NCBI GenBank assembly: GCA_934045075.1
Contig: OW203729.1
Location: 3,545,816-3,609,815 of the forward strand
Length of the DNA: 64,000 nucleotides
From: Yponomeuta sedellus
Taxonomy: Eukaryota > Arthropoda > Insecta > Lepidoptera > Yponomeutidae
Direction: 5' to 3'
Below the pieces are notes generated by a model that made no database searches, was not told the origin of the DNA, and saw only the letters and a program-made list of their open reading frames with translations. How positions within the stretch are numbered: position 1 is the first letter of the stretch; each line of letters starts with the position of its first letter. Positions 1 through 10,481 of the stretch are shown here, piece after piece. The translations under genes were made by a program, and so were the position numbers.

Positions 1-470
1 TGCCTTAAGATTGATTTGCTTTATTTTCTTGCATTTTAAGCATTAGTATTAGAGGCACAAGAGAATAGAGACGCCAAAAGAGTACACACGTAAAAGACAG
101 CGAATTTTGTCAGCAACCTAGGCCCTTAATTGCTTTCCGCTAAAAACGGTCGTTTTGGTCAAAACCGCTTTAAAAGTTTATGATCATTACTTTGGGCTTC
201 AATAGTTATCCAGTATCTAAGTAGCATTACATTATTATAGTATTGCATGTAAATAATATTCATTATTCGTATGTATGTATATTCCAGTAAATCTATATTT
301 GAGTATTATTTTATATTTTTCGTGCTATTTTATATACGTATGTGTCTTTAAACTATACTTATAGAAGTATGGTTTAAAGAAACATACGTATATTAAATAA
401 TAGTATTTAGTTAATATAGTTTATGTAATAAATCACTCCTATATTATACTGCTTACTGGCACCACCCCTT
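1..470. other. No gene seen, AT-rich intergenic DNA
   Basis: No coding exon, RNA gene or recognisable repeat was found here. Confidence 0.5.
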
Positions 471-585
471 CCACTGTCCACATCATCGTGTGTTAGCTGG
501 AAGGAAATACCATCTAGTATTAAGCACGCCTTTGTACAAATTATTTTTTAAGTACAATAAAGAATTTTCATTCATTCATTCAAAG
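471..585 (+). repeat. 3' end of a non-LTR element with (TCAT)n tail
   Basis: The block containing TAGTATTAAGCACGCC, followed by TACAATAAAGAATTTTCATT and a TCAT microsatellite, recurs at 55050-55150 with an AAT tail. A shared 3' UTR that ends in different simple repeats is typical of CR1/Jockey-type LINE 3' ends. No coding part is attached. Confidence 0.5.
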
Positions 586-1060
586 TCCTAGATTCTTAGA
601 CCTATATTCTTGTTACTAAGTTTTAATAAGAGCTACTTGTATTTAATAAGTTTGATGATGTTCACTTTTTCCAAAAAAGGCTTTATAAAAGATATGACTT
701 CTTTCAATTAATTGGTCTGCATTGCGTAGCGCCTTAAATACGTTTTTGTCGGCCTTGGATAAATTAAAAGACACGTTATTCTACTTACCTAAGTATTTGC
801 CTCCTTCGTGGTATTTACAATTATGTAATTAATTAAACACATTTGAACATCTTCGTCGCGACGATTAATCGTTAAAACTTGGTGAGTGTAACTTACACAA
901 TTGATCATGCTGGCAGGGAGTAAATTGGTTTAAATTTAAATCAATGTCCGATCCATATCTCGCGCGGCTGCGCAAGAGTCTTTAGTGCAGAAAGTGACGT
1001 ATTGGCTTACCGACGAGTACTTTATTGAGTTACAGCAATTTAAACCATTTAATTCTTTCT
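586..1060. other. No feature recognised
   Basis: AT-rich intergenic stretch with no ORF or repeat that could be assigned. Confidence 0.4.
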
Positions 1061-1061
1061 T

Positions 1062-1100
1062 CTGGTTGTGCAATAAAGTGTTCTTTATCTATCAATCTAC
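1062..1100 (+). repeat. LINE 3' tail with ATCT repeats
   Basis: The segment TGCAATAAAGTGTTCTTTAT followed by ATCTATC-type repeats matches similar ends near 17917, 19553, 46083 (minus), 48867 (minus) and 57955 (minus). It is read as the extreme 3' end of a non-LTR family whose tail is an ATCT microsatellite. Confidence 0.45.
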
Positions 1101-1124
1101 ATGTGAAGTTGTAGAATAATACCA

Positions 1125-1285
1125 CTCGCTAACGCTGAAAACCTCGAGAGGAAATCGAAAGTCTGAGGTGTTGAACTACCCCACAGCTTGAAATTGCCAA
1201 TCAGCGGTCGGTGCACGTGGTAATTAAGCCCATACTCTCTCGTTCCGAGAGAAGGCCTGTGCCCTGCAGCGGGACGTAAAATAGC
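1125..1285 (+). repeat. SINE-C body, 5'-truncated
   Basis: Contains the family landmarks ATACCACTCGCTAAC, CCAATCAGCGG, GAGAGAAGGCCTGTGCCCTG and GCAGCGGGACGT in order. A more complete minus-strand copy at 62040-62285 also carries a tRNA-like head, which is why the family is called a tRNA-headed SINE here. This copy lacks the head. Confidence 0.6.
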
Positions 1286-1315
1286 CTACTTAAAAACATA
1301 TATTTACATTTTTTA

Positions 1316-1440
1316 AAACCTATTTAGAGGCTACAAATTCCACCCATTCGGACCCGCGACCTCTGGCTATCCGTGCCAGCGCTCTTCCAACTGAGCTAAT
1401 GGGCGACTCACCGGCATCAGTGAAATTTCGAACCTCTTTA
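1316..1440 (-). repeat. tRNA-related SINE, partial
   Basis: On the minus strand it has the tRNA-like block (AGCTCAGTTGGAAGAGCGC, then GCCAGAGGTCGCGGGT) and the tail block TTTTTAGCCTCTAAATAGGT-like. The A-box and B-box are recognisable; the B-box is damaged. It is a SINE copy, not a functional tRNA gene. Confidence 0.75.
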
Positions 1441-2435
1441 CAAAATCCTACAATATTTATTATAATATAATTTCAATATTTACATTCTGCAGAACGGCGC
1501 TCAGTGATGTGGCGCGAAATGATTTTTTTCCGTTTTTCAATTTTGTGGTAAATGGGGATACGAGTATAACTTTAAACTATTCCAGACAGCCAATCAGCAT
1601 TTTCACTATTTTGGTATTGAAAATTTTGATTTCCTTTCCTCCTATTCTATCGTTTCACCTCAATAACGCACTCCCTGTTACCCGCGACTTCGTTCACGTG
1701 GAAATTTTGGTATATTTTTTCCGGGTTATTTTAGTTAGACATTCCGTCACGTGGATAGCCATGACCCGGAACGGATTAAAATAGCCTAGATGCTATTCCA
1801 AACTACCTATATCTTTGCAACAATTCAACTGTTCTGATGTGATTGATCCGAACTTTCCCATTTACCTAATACGAAATAACTTCAGTCTCCTCCGTAGAGG
1901 TCTGGATTGAATGTGGAGGGTTTGGAGCACGAAAACGCTAGTTTTGACATAAAGAATTTATTGTAAGTTACCTTAGTACCTAATTGCCGTAATCCTTAGG
2001 AGAGATTTTTTCGTGAGCTTATAAGTTATTTTAGACCTTAGTAAAATGAATACATTCATCGCTTCGAATTGCATATTAAGTTCATACTAAGGAGGATATA
2101 TTCGTAAACAGGCTTTGCTCTACTTTGTCGTTTATTTAGTACTACATTAAACGGCGAGCCCCCGCCAAGCCTCTCTGTAGGGCCAGTAAGCTTACTTTCA
2201 GTCCTCGGACTCTTATCCCAACGGGCTAAGGCCTGATTTGGCCTGGCGACAATTCGTTGTTTTAGTAACTGGACTATGAATGTCACGGTCGTCTTACCAA
2301 CTTGTCCCTCATACGTTGACATTTTAGCGGATTCGACGTCAAAGCAATTCCACTGGCAATTTTGAGCAACTAACTGATCAGGGAAATTGGCCTTTGTCTT
2401 TATTATTTCCACGCTGACTAAATATGACTCAATCA
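1441..2435. other. No gene supported
   Basis: Several open frames occur, including a 126-codon minus-strand one at 2056-2436. None shows a known domain or splice context, and the last runs into a LINE 3' end. Treated as noncoding. Confidence 0.4.
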
Positions 2436-2546
2436 ATCAAATCAATTTATTTCAACGTAAAGAATTTACATTCTGTTTGCTGAATGTCAATGTACAATGT
2501 AATGTAAGCCGCTGCCTTCGGGCCGTATTGTAGTGGAGAAAAGCTG
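2436..2546 (-). mobile_element. 3' end fragment of LINE-A
   Basis: The reverse complement is nearly identical to the last ~110 bp of the LINE at 6150-11050: CTCCACTACAATACGGCCCG, then TGTACATTGACATTCAGC and AATTCTTTACGTTGAAATAA. The tail drifts into GATTTGATT repeats. It is a severely 5'-truncated, dead copy. Confidence 0.85.
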
Positions 2547-2735
2547 CGCCCCGCGGTGTTATCCGCGATTTTCCCATGGAAATAAGATATTTTCCCGCAG
2601 TAAAACGTAGCCTATGTTTTAATCCAGGGTGTCAACTAACTCCATACCAAATTTTATTAAAATCGCTCTAGCCGTTTAGACGTGAAGAAGTAACAAACAT
2701 ACACACTCACAAACTTTTATAATATTTGTTTGATA
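2547..2735 (+). repeat. Degenerate dispersed repeat
   Basis: Carries ATCGCTCTAGCCGTTTAGAC and GTAACAAACATACACACTC, a block that recurs as a diverged copy at 49856-49978. Its class could not be decided; a non-LTR or Helitron-related origin is possible. Confidence 0.4.
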
Positions 2736-3039
2736 TGATGTGATCGAATTCACATAACTTTAACAACCCTAAAAGATACAATGAGTTGTATAATTCGGTG
2801 AGATTTCCTTACTTACTGCTTTTTTGCTATCTGTACTTAACCAAGCACCTGAAACGTCTGGGAGGAATGAGGAAGTTATGTTATGCACACGGCATCTTGA
2901 GTCTGGCAGCAGGCCGCCTTAATTCGCCTCACCTTCTAGTATAATTATAATTAATTTATAATGTCTTACTTATAAATAAGTATGAAACAACTCAATGTTT
3001 TATTTTAGACACACTAACACCATAAAATGTGTCTTGGTT
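2736..3039. other. Nothing recognised
   Basis: AT-rich sequence without a supported feature. Confidence 0.4.
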
Positions 3040-3160
3040 TAAACATATTTTAAACTTTCGCAACTTGAACACATTGTTAGAATATTTTCGGGGCTTAATC
3101 GCGTAGTAAAATTAAATTACCTACTACGCGATTAAGCCCCGAAAATATTCTAAAAATGTG
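3040..3160 (+). repeat. Penelope-like terminal fragment with palindrome
   Basis: Positions 3077-3108 and 3122-3153 are perfect 32-bp inverted repeats separated by 13 bp. The arm core CGGGGCTTAATCGCG and the outer flank TATTTTAAACTTTCGC recur at 60116-60320, where they lie beside CGTCGTCGAAACGTCGAGG, a motif typical of Penelope-like element ends. The class assignment rests on that second copy. Confidence 0.55.
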
Positions 3161-3309
3161 TCTTGGTCTGTCTAAAATTTACTACAATCGTGTGTTAAAA
3201 GATATCCTTATAATATCCTTTTAAAATTGATTGGCATGCCATTGTAGCACTTCTTGTAACCAATTAGCCGTTTTGTAACAAAAAAAATATGCTGATAGAC
3301 AGACAGACA

Positions 3310-3480
3310 GACATACATACATAACCTCACGCCTGTATCCCAAAGGGGTAGGCAGAGAAGAGGAACTGGCACTTGCCACGATCCTAACAGATCACCTTCG
3401 CTTCATCAACGTTCATAAGTCGTTGCATGCACGCACGCCGGTTCCGGGTACTTTTTATCTTCCCCTTTGGCTAAATAATT
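3310..3480 (+). repeat. Dispersed repeat, GCCTGTATCCC family
   Basis: Begins CTCACGCCTGTATCCC, continues GGGGTAGGCAGAG, CTTGCCACGATCCT and GTCGTTGCATGCACGCACG. Copies or parts recur at 5243-5330 (minus), 30790-30905 (plus), 31575-31745 and near 61990. No coding capacity; family unassigned. Confidence 0.55.
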
Positions 3481-3784
3481 AGCCAAAACCAATTTAAAAA
3501 TATGTCTCTCAGCGTTTTTTGTTGTCCTTCAATGCTTAAAGTAATCTGTAGAAAATGTGGCGAATTACTCATACCTATTCTATTTCGCACCTTTATTTGT
3601 AAATTATATAACTTTTTGTTATCCTCAATAAAATAAAAACTGACAATATATCCGGAATTACCAAATTTATTCAAGGTATGGATATCAAGGTCCTTTTGTG
3701 GACTGGAAAGTGACTGTATGTGCAATCAACACCAAATCGTATGAAACAGCCAATCATTTTGGGCTTAACAAATGTTACCAATCT
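3481..3784. other. Nothing recognised
   Basis: An 84-codon minus-strand frame is present but has no known domain or context. Confidence 0.35.
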
Positions 3785-3875
3785 GGACATGGCCCCCGTG
3801 GTGGAGTATGGCCAATACCTTCCTCAGGGAAGAGACGCGTGCCCTTCGGTAGGGACATAATGGGTTGATGATGAA
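3785..3875 (+). repeat. 5S-derived SINE, 3' fragment (subfamily B)
   Basis: Matches the shared SINE 3' module: TGGCCCCCGTGGTGGAGTAT, CTTCCTCAGGGAAGAGAC, GGGACATAATGGGTTGATGA. The CTCAGGGAAGAG and ATAATGG variants fit the copies at 29072 and 36778. Confidence 0.7.
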
Positions 3876-3917
3876 ATGTTCCCCATACTAGTAATAAAAG
3901 ATCAACGTAGGACCACT

Positions 3918-4050
3918 CCTCATCATCATCAGGCTATATTAGTCCACTGCTGGACATAGCCCTGTCCTAATGAGCGCCATAGCGCCCTGTCTTCAGCTTG
4001 CCGCATCCAGCATCTGCCGGCAGTTTTTCGCAGATCGTCATCTCACCTGG
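3918..4050 (-). repeat. RTE-tailed SINE-like repeat, partial
   Basis: On the minus strand it ends with GCTATGTCCAGCAGTGGACT followed by AATATAGCCTGATGATGATG. The block encoding the end of RTE proteins (YVQQWT) is embedded in this tail, so the family appears to borrow an RTE 3' end for mobilisation. Confidence 0.65.
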
Positions 4051-5005
4051 GGGCCGATTCTCGCCCATGCGAATTAAAAGCGTAGACGCAAAATATTCGA
4101 AGGCTTAGACATTTGTCGCAAAAAAATAAGATAACTCGACAGAGACATTAGACATTTATTTTTTCATTCGAATTCAATCTAGCAGGGCGTTCAAAAAACA
4201 GATTTTGGCTGTCGCTCGACTTTTTAAGTAGAATTCCAAGTTATAAGCCTTAGAGTCGTATACGACTTATTTGCCAATGAATTGGCTCCCTGGTCGGACG
4301 GCGTCCTACACTACGACCACCCCTATTTCTGGAGAAATAATATTACAGCCTGGGGTGGTTACGTATGAATTAGGTGACAAAATAATTAGCCCACCCGTCG
4401 GATCCGTCCCACCCAGCTGGAGCAGTCACTAAACTTACGGTTAATAAACTTAATTCCCTTGAGCGTTCAACGCAATTAATGCCCATTCCCCGTGAGAAAG
4501 CACCCAATAATAACACCTTCGCGCCTCCGGAGGCCTCTATCACCATGATAACTCCTGTCATGTAAATCACGACTTTAATACCCTTTAACTGATACATCAT
4601 TCTCGTTACCCACCTGTTGATTTAACCGTCAGTTAACTTGAGCCGGCCGGCCGTCCGTCATCGCCATATTTGCCGACCGGGAAAAGTAAACCACTTTGAC
4701 GCGGCCAATTTTATTATCAAGATAGCGAAGGAACCTCTTTGGCGCGACCTTATGGCGAATTTTATTGAAAGTCGAAAAGAGGCCGTCCTAATTGGCGAAA
4801 GCTTCCCATTGGTATTTAATGAAAAATATTATTTATTTATTTGTCAAACATGAAATGAAAGGTTGTTACATTGAAATACGTCCTGTACTTGTTTCGCCCA
4901 TCGCGACTAACAAATTATTTTAGAGAGACCATCATTGGTTGTTGTTAAAATATATCTCTATCAGGAAGTTTCGTAATTAGAGACAGAATTTAATATATTT
5001 ATGTC
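4051..5005. other. No gene supported
   Basis: Short open frames at 4370-4600 (minus) and 4638-4853 (plus) have no recognisable domain. No repeats identified. Confidence 0.4.
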
Positions 5006-5007
5006 AT

Positions 5008-5102
5008 TATATTATTTTTAATGCACTAACCCGTGCTAAGGACAATTTTAAAAAACCTATTTAGAAGCTAAAAATTCCACCCATGCCGGGATTCAAACCC
5101 GC
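5008..5102 (-). repeat. tRNA-related SINE, 3' half
   Basis: Runs from the A-rich tail (AATGCACTAACCCGTGCTAA as seen on plus) through the body into the B-box (CCGGGATTCAAACCCGCG). It stops abruptly at the foldback starting at 5103. Confidence 0.75.
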
Positions 5103-5269
5103 GACTGCCACTTGCCACGATCCTGACAGATCACCGATGATGATGATGTTAGACCTGAGATTTTCACACATATCTGGCTATCCGTGACAGATAGCCAGAT
5201 ATGTGTTAAAATCTCAGGTCTAACATCATCATCATCGGTGATCTGTCAGGATCGTGGCAAGTGGCAGTC
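5103..5269. repeat. Near-perfect 80-bp foldback
   Basis: 5103-5182 and 5190-5269 are reverse complements with a single mismatch (5165/5207), separated by a 7-nt loop. The right arm continues into a minus-strand GCCTGTATCCC-family repeat; the left arm abuts a minus-strand tRNA SINE. A transcript would form a long hairpin. Confidence 0.9.
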
Positions 5270-6149
5270 CCTGGTCTCAGCCTACCCCTCTGTGATACAG
5301 GCGTGAGGTTATGTTACGTTTATGTGTTATAGCTAACATATGACCACTTTTGAGCCCTAAACCGATAAAATTTGAAAGCAAAAATTCTTCGGAATTCCAC
5401 ACGGAACTTCTGCTGGTTCTTTTTTATTTTATTTTTATTTATTAGGACTACCAACAAGATATACACCAATACATTTACAACAGACTAGACATAATCGAAG
5501 TGTTACCTCACTTACAGGCAGTCACAACATGCACCGTTAGTATGAAGTTACTTGACGACTTAATGTATTAATTATAGTTTACACTGGTTTATAGTTAAGT
5601 TAATAAACTCATGAGATAATTTAACAATAATATTATTACTTTACAAAATGTAAGTCTAAGTTTCAGAGGGAAGACAGGATACTCCTTTTAAACTTTGCAC
5701 AGCTATCAGAGAATATGTCAATGTTGTGAGACTTGGCTAGAGCGTTATGTCGCGATATGAGCCTTTGCAAAGTAGAAAAGTGACGAAGATTGCCCCTTGA
5801 TGGTGTTCTTGCAAATGGCGTGTATCTTGAACGACGGGGCAGTTTATACGAAATACTGAACCTGATTTTAAACAGAAGTTGCGGGCAGCTTCGCAGTCAG
5901 GTTCGCTAGCAGAAGTTCCACTTAGGACCTCACCTACAATATGCGGCATCTTCGCCCGCGTGGAATGCCAATTTGGCTGAGTTTATCGTGTGTGAGCGAG
6001 GATATATGCTGATTGAAGTCAGAAGTGGTATCCGATGTCGATGCGTGTCTCGTTAACGCCCCGCGACAAACTTTATTTGTTGGCTTTTCATTTTTCATGT
6101 GGCGTCGGACTAATGGAATGCCTTAGCATATCACTGGTTGTTACTAGCC
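5270..6149. other. Repeat remnant then unassigned sequence
   Basis: 5270-5330 is the end of a GCCTGTATCCC-family repeat on minus. The T-rich start near 5420 (TTTTTATTTATTAGGACTAC) could be a reversed LINE poly(A)-side end. A 70-codon minus frame at 5737-5949 has no recognised domain. Confidence 0.35.
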
Positions 6150-6154
6150 AGTAA

Positions 6155-7656
6155 CAACTTAAAAATGATCTTGCTGAACTGGATATCATCTGCGAGGACC
6201 TCCGTGGACAGCGAGATGAACTCCAAAAAATTGTTCATAAATATGATCAGTGCCGTGATACCCACGAAGTAGCACTTCAGCACTTCAGCGCATAAAGCTA
6301 CTGGAATATCAGCTTTCTGAAGCGCATAAAGAACTCAGTGTGCTACATCAACAAAACCTTGACAGAGAAAGTGAAAATATATCTTGTCTGTACAATGACT
6401 TAATAATCAACAATAGCACTAGTTGTCTTTCCTCACAAACTGAATCCTCCCAACCCAAAATGCCACTTCAAGGTTCCAACAAAATAAAACAGTACATTCG
6501 TACAAAAAGACATATTAAACGCATCAATAAAGCCTTGAAAAGCAATAACCAGATTATGAAGTACATGGGTATTAAAAAACTTAATATTAGTCTGCAGAAG
6601 GACCTACTGGGCAACACAATGGAACATCAAGTAATAACAAGTGAATATGAGGAAAAAATTCAGGATCTTCACTCCCACATTCATAGTTTAGAAAAATCAC
6701 TCAGTGACTTAGGCAAGCAGTACACTGAGGCACAAGAGGAAATGGAGGCATATGCAGCAGAACTAACAGCCTTAGGTACATATAACATGGATCGATTTCA
6801 GTCGCTAAGCAACAAAATATCAGCGGGTTCTTCATGTGCATCTTGTAAAATTCTACAAGATCAGCCACCAGCATCAACATCATGCCTCACCACACAACTG
6901 CATGGCCCCACTGAGGATACAAGTCCAGCTGCGTTGCGTCTACCTCCAAGCACTACTGAGATAACTCACAGCCAGCCTGAATCAAGCACCATTAGCATGA
7001 CTGGCCCGGCAGTTAAACAAGAAAGGAGGACTGTAATCTTCTCTGATAAGATAGGTGCAGGGTTAGGTCCTTTGTTGAATGACAGGCTGACACAAAATGT
7101 GCTGAATAAATGCTATCCCCATTCAAGTTTTACTGACATTGTTAAAGAGCTGTTCAAAAGCCCAATACAGAACGACACAACCTACATTTTATTAGTAGGA
7201 AATAGCCAAGGTGTTAAAAAGACTGATATAAACAATATATTTGAATTATATGGTCAAGCTAAAGATGTCCAACCGTGGATGGGAAAATTAGTGTTTTGCG
7301 CTTTCCCATATTCTCAGTCCCTGTCAGCAAAAGAAAATAATGACATCCATAGCTTGAACATACACATTCACCATTTGACATGTCGTCATAGTGACATATC
7401 ATTTTTTGATCTTAACAAATTTGTTAAGAATTACTTTTTGACGCGAGATACTGTGTACCTCACGAAAAATAGTCGACGTAAGTTAGCTACTTTGTTAGCT
7501 TACAATATTTTTGACTCTGTGGTTATAGGAATTATAACACAACCTGATAGGAATGACAACCGTGTTACTAGTATTAGTAATAATTCAACAGCGGGCTCAA
7601 ACACACAGTCAATGGCTTTAAACTGCCATCGCAGACAAAGGAAAACCCTAAGTTAG
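6155..7656 (+). pseudogene. LINE-A ORF1, frameshifted
   Basis: Predicted retrotransposon ORF1 protein, expected to bind the element RNA. The reading frame opens at 6155 in one frame, hits TAA at 6293-6295, and the same protein style continues in another frame to the TAG at 7654-7656. The shift is explained by a tandem 8-bp duplication, CACTTCAG at 6273-6280 and 6281-6288. The N-terminal part is rich in charged and leucine residues and looks coiled-coil (for example DLRGQRDELQKIVHKYDQC, and later EEKIQDLHSHIHSLEKSL). A short Cys pair (SCASCKIL) is present. The C-terminal part (VGNSQG ... DTVYLTKNSRRKLA) resembles a degenerate SGNH/esterase-like fold, as known in ORF1 of CR1 elements; this is tentative. 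There is no ATG at the start, so the true N-terminus is not visible. Confidence 0.75.
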
Positions 7657-10481
7657 GTATCAATTTAGTTGCACAAAATATACAGGGTTTTTCCGGCAAA
7701 GACAATTTAATTGAACTATTTTTAGCAGATTTCAATGTAGATATTTTGTGTTTAACAGAACATTGGCTGAAACATTCTGAAATGTCATTTACTTTAAAAG
7801 ACTATTTAGCAGCAAGCACTTTTAACCGACAACACTCAATAAGAGGAGGTTCAATGATCTTTGTCAAAAGTAGTTTGAAAATGAAAGAAAGAAAAGATAT
7901 TGTCAGTCTATCTGTTGAACGTTTAATTGAGATATCGTGTGTGGAATTGGATAGGTATATAGTTATGTGTGTTTATAGGCCGCCACAATCAAATTATAAT
8001 GAATTTGAATTACTTATGGAGGATGCCTTAAAACGCCTATTCAGTACTACGAAGAGCATAGTGGTGTGTGGGGACTTCAATATAGATTTCTTAGTTCAAG
8101 GTCCACTTAAAACTAAACTCGCAAGCCTTTTCAGGTCATATAATTTAGATAATTTATTTACAGAACCCACTAGGACAACTGCTACTAGCGCTACCTGCAT
8201 AGATAATGTCTTTTGCAATTGTGAATATTTAGAAAAAGAAGTCATACATAAATTACAGTCGGACCATAGCGGGCTATGGGTAGTCCTACCGTCAGTACTG
8301 GAAGCAAAAAAATGCAATGAATTAAATTGTAGGCCAATAACAGAGAAAAAAATTGAATTATTTAAAAAAAATATAAACATAAAGTTAAATTCGTTGAATT
8401 TCGATAGCAATGATCCGAATACGTTATATCAAGTATTGTTTTCAACCATATCAAAAGAATTTGAACTTGTTTTTAACGTAAAAAAAATTACAGAGTTAAA
8501 AAGCGGGTTTTCAGAATGGGCAACGCCAGGTATATATAGAAGTAGGAAAAGGCTTTATGAATTGTATGAAGAAAAACAATTCAATCACGATCCGACGTTC
8601 AAAGAGTACGTAAAAAAATATTCAAAAACTTTTAGACAAACTTGTTTAACAGCCAAATCGATAAGTATAAGTAAAAAAATTATGGCGTCTACTAATAAAA
8701 TAAAAACAGTCTGGCAAGTAATTAACAAAGAAACAGGTAAAACGAGACCTAAGGACCAGGGATTTGCGTTGAAGATCGAAGGTAAGTTAGTTAATTCGAA
8801 GAAGGACATAGCAGAAATATTTCAAACTTTTTTTAAAAACATGCCACTGCATATAACGGCTAGCTTAAATTCTTCCTCCCAATTAGCCGATACCTTACTT
8901 TTGGAAAGTACAAATCCATGTAAAGTTGACTTCCAATTCTCCCATATAACTACCTTAACTATTGTCAAAACATTTAAAGAGTTAAACTTAAAAAAGACTG
9001 AAGATTTGTGGGGGTTATCGGTTAAATTAATATCCACTATAATCAATATTCTAGCACCTTACCTTGCTTTGATTTTTAATAAATGTGTTGACCAGGGAAC
9101 CTTTCCTAATCTATTAAAGTTAAGTAAAATCGTACCCTTGTTTAAAACTGGTGATAGTGAAGATCCAAATAATTTCAGACCTATAGCAATACTGCCGGTG
9201 CTAAGTAAAGTTTTTGAGAAAGTAATATTACATCAATTGCAAACTCATTTTAGTATAAATAAGCTCTTCCATAAGAAACAGTTCGGGTTTACAAAAGGCC
9301 GCTCAACGACGGAAGCAGGCATAGCGTTAGTAAAGCATATCTTTGAGGCGTGGGAAGAGTCGCAGGATGCCATTGGGGTTTTCTGTGACCTTTCTAAGGC
9401 GTTTGACTGCGTTGACCACGAAACACTTCTCATAAAATTGCACCGATATGGTTTAAGTAATAAATCACTAAGTCTTCTTCGATCTTACTTAACAGACAGA
9501 ACTGTAAAGGTTGATATTAATAGAGTTAAATCCTCTGGTTCTGATGTAAAAATAGGAGTCCCTCAAGGTTCTATACTGGGTCCGTTCCTTTTTTTGGTAT
9601 ATATAAATGATTTGCCCTACCTAGTAGAAAAGCTTTCGCAGATAGTGTTGTTTGCAGATGATACTTCCTTAATTTTTAAAGTAAAGAGAGGTATAAGTAA
9701 TGTAGACGATGTAAACAATGCTTTATCTACTATTCTAAACTGGTTCACTATAAACAATCTGATGCTAAATGCAAAAAAGACAAAATGCATCAAATTCTCA
9801 CTACCCAATGTTAAAAATGTTGACACGAGTTTAAAAATATCTGGTGAGAGGCTAGAGCTGGTAGAGTCCACGCTTTTTTTAGGTATAACGATAGACTCAA
9901 AACTGCAATGGGGTCAGCATATTGGAAAACTGTCGGGTCGGTTGAGTTCAGCAGCGTTTGCAGTCAGAAAAATTAGACAACTTACAGACGTGTCGACGGC
10001 GAGGCTGGTCTATTTTAGTTATTTTCACAGTGTCATGTCGTATGGTTTGTTATTATGGGGACGGGCAGCAGATATAGAAACCATATTTGTCTTGCAAAAA
10101 AGAGCAATAAGAGCTATTTACAACTTAAACAGTAGAGAATCGCTAAGGGAGCGTTTTAAAGAAATAGGCATTCTTACACTGGCTTGCCAATATATATTCG
10201 ATAATATAATGTATGTCCGAAAAAATATAACAATGTTTAAATTAAATAGGGACGTTCATAACGTAAACACAAGGAATAGAAACAAGGTTGCTTGTACTAA
10301 ATCCCGATTAGCCAAGGTAGGCACATCATTTGTAGGTTACTGCGTTCGTTTTTACAACAAAATTCCAGAACGTGTTCTATGCTTGTCTGAAAATAAATTT
10401 AAAACTTTCATTAAAAATTCGCTATGTAAAAAGGCATATTATAGAATAGACGACTATATAAACGATCCTAATCCGTGGTAG
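7656..10481 (+). CDS. LINE-A ORF2: APE endonuclease + reverse transcriptase
   Basis: About 940 codons without a stop. It is open before 7746, where the first CTG/TTG-type codon of the conserved CLTEHWL motif lies, and it overlaps the ORF1 stop by one base, suggesting coupled or frameshift translation; no ATG marks the start. The endonuclease shows LTEHWL, CVYRPPQSN, CGDFNIDF and SDHSGLW, the usual metal and catalytic residues. The reverse transcriptase shows FRPIAILPVLSKVFEK, QFGFTKGRST, FCDLSKAFDCVDH, GVPQGSILGPFLFLVYINDL and LFADDTS, with all three catalytic Asp present. The C-terminal region ends in a basic segment with YYRIDDYINDPNPW. The intact frame implies a young insertion. Function: nicks target DNA and copies the element RNA in place. 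Confidence 0.93.
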   Translation, partial: GINLVAQNIQGFSGKDNLIELFLADFNVDILCLTEHWLKHSEMSFTLKDYLAASTFNRQHSIRGGSMIFVKSSLKMKERKDIVSLSVERLIEISCVELDRYIVMCVYRPPQSNYNEFELLMEDALKRLFSTTKSIVVCGDFNIDFLVQGPLKTKLASLFRSYNLDNLFTEPTRTTATSATCIDNVFCNCEYLEKEVIHKLQSDHSGLWVVLPSVLEAKKCNELNCRPITEKKIELFKKNINIKLNSLNFDSNDPNTLYQVLFSTISKEFELVFNVKKITELKSGFSEWATPGIYRSRKRLYELYEEKQFNHDPTFKEYVKKYSKTFRQTCLTAKSISISKKIMASTNKIKTVWQVINKETGKTRPKDQGFALKIEGKLVNSKKDIAEIFQTFFKNMPLHITASLNSSSQLADTLLLESTNPCKVDFQFSHITTLTIVKTFKELNLKKTEDLWGLSVKLISTIINILAPYLALIFNKCVDQGTFPNLLKLSKIVPLFKTGDSEDPNNFRPIAILPVLSKVFEKVILHQLQTHFSINKLFHKKQFGFTKGRSTTEAGIALVKHIFEAWEESQDAIGVFCDLSKAFDCVDHETLLIKLHRYGLSNKSLSLLRSYLTDRTVKVDINRVKSSGSDVKIGVPQGSILGPFLFLVYINDLPYLVEKLSQIVLFADDTSLIFKVKRGISNVDDVNNALSTILNWFTINNLMLNAKKTKCIKFSLPNVKNVDTSLKISGERLELVESTLFLGITIDSKLQWGQHIGKLSGRLSSAAFAVRKIRQLTDVSTARLVYFSYFHSVMSYGLLLWGRAADIETIFVLQKRAIRAIYNLNSRESLRERFKEIGILTLACQYIFDNIMYVRKNITMFKLNRDVHNVNTRNRNKVACTKSRLAKVGTSFVGYCVRFYNKIPERVLCLSENKFKTFIKNSLCKKAYYRIDDYINDPNPW

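Noticed and set aside
2056..2436. 126-codon minus-strand gene
   Set aside because: No recognisable domain, and its first codons lie in the tail of a LINE 3' end; no splice or poly(A) context.
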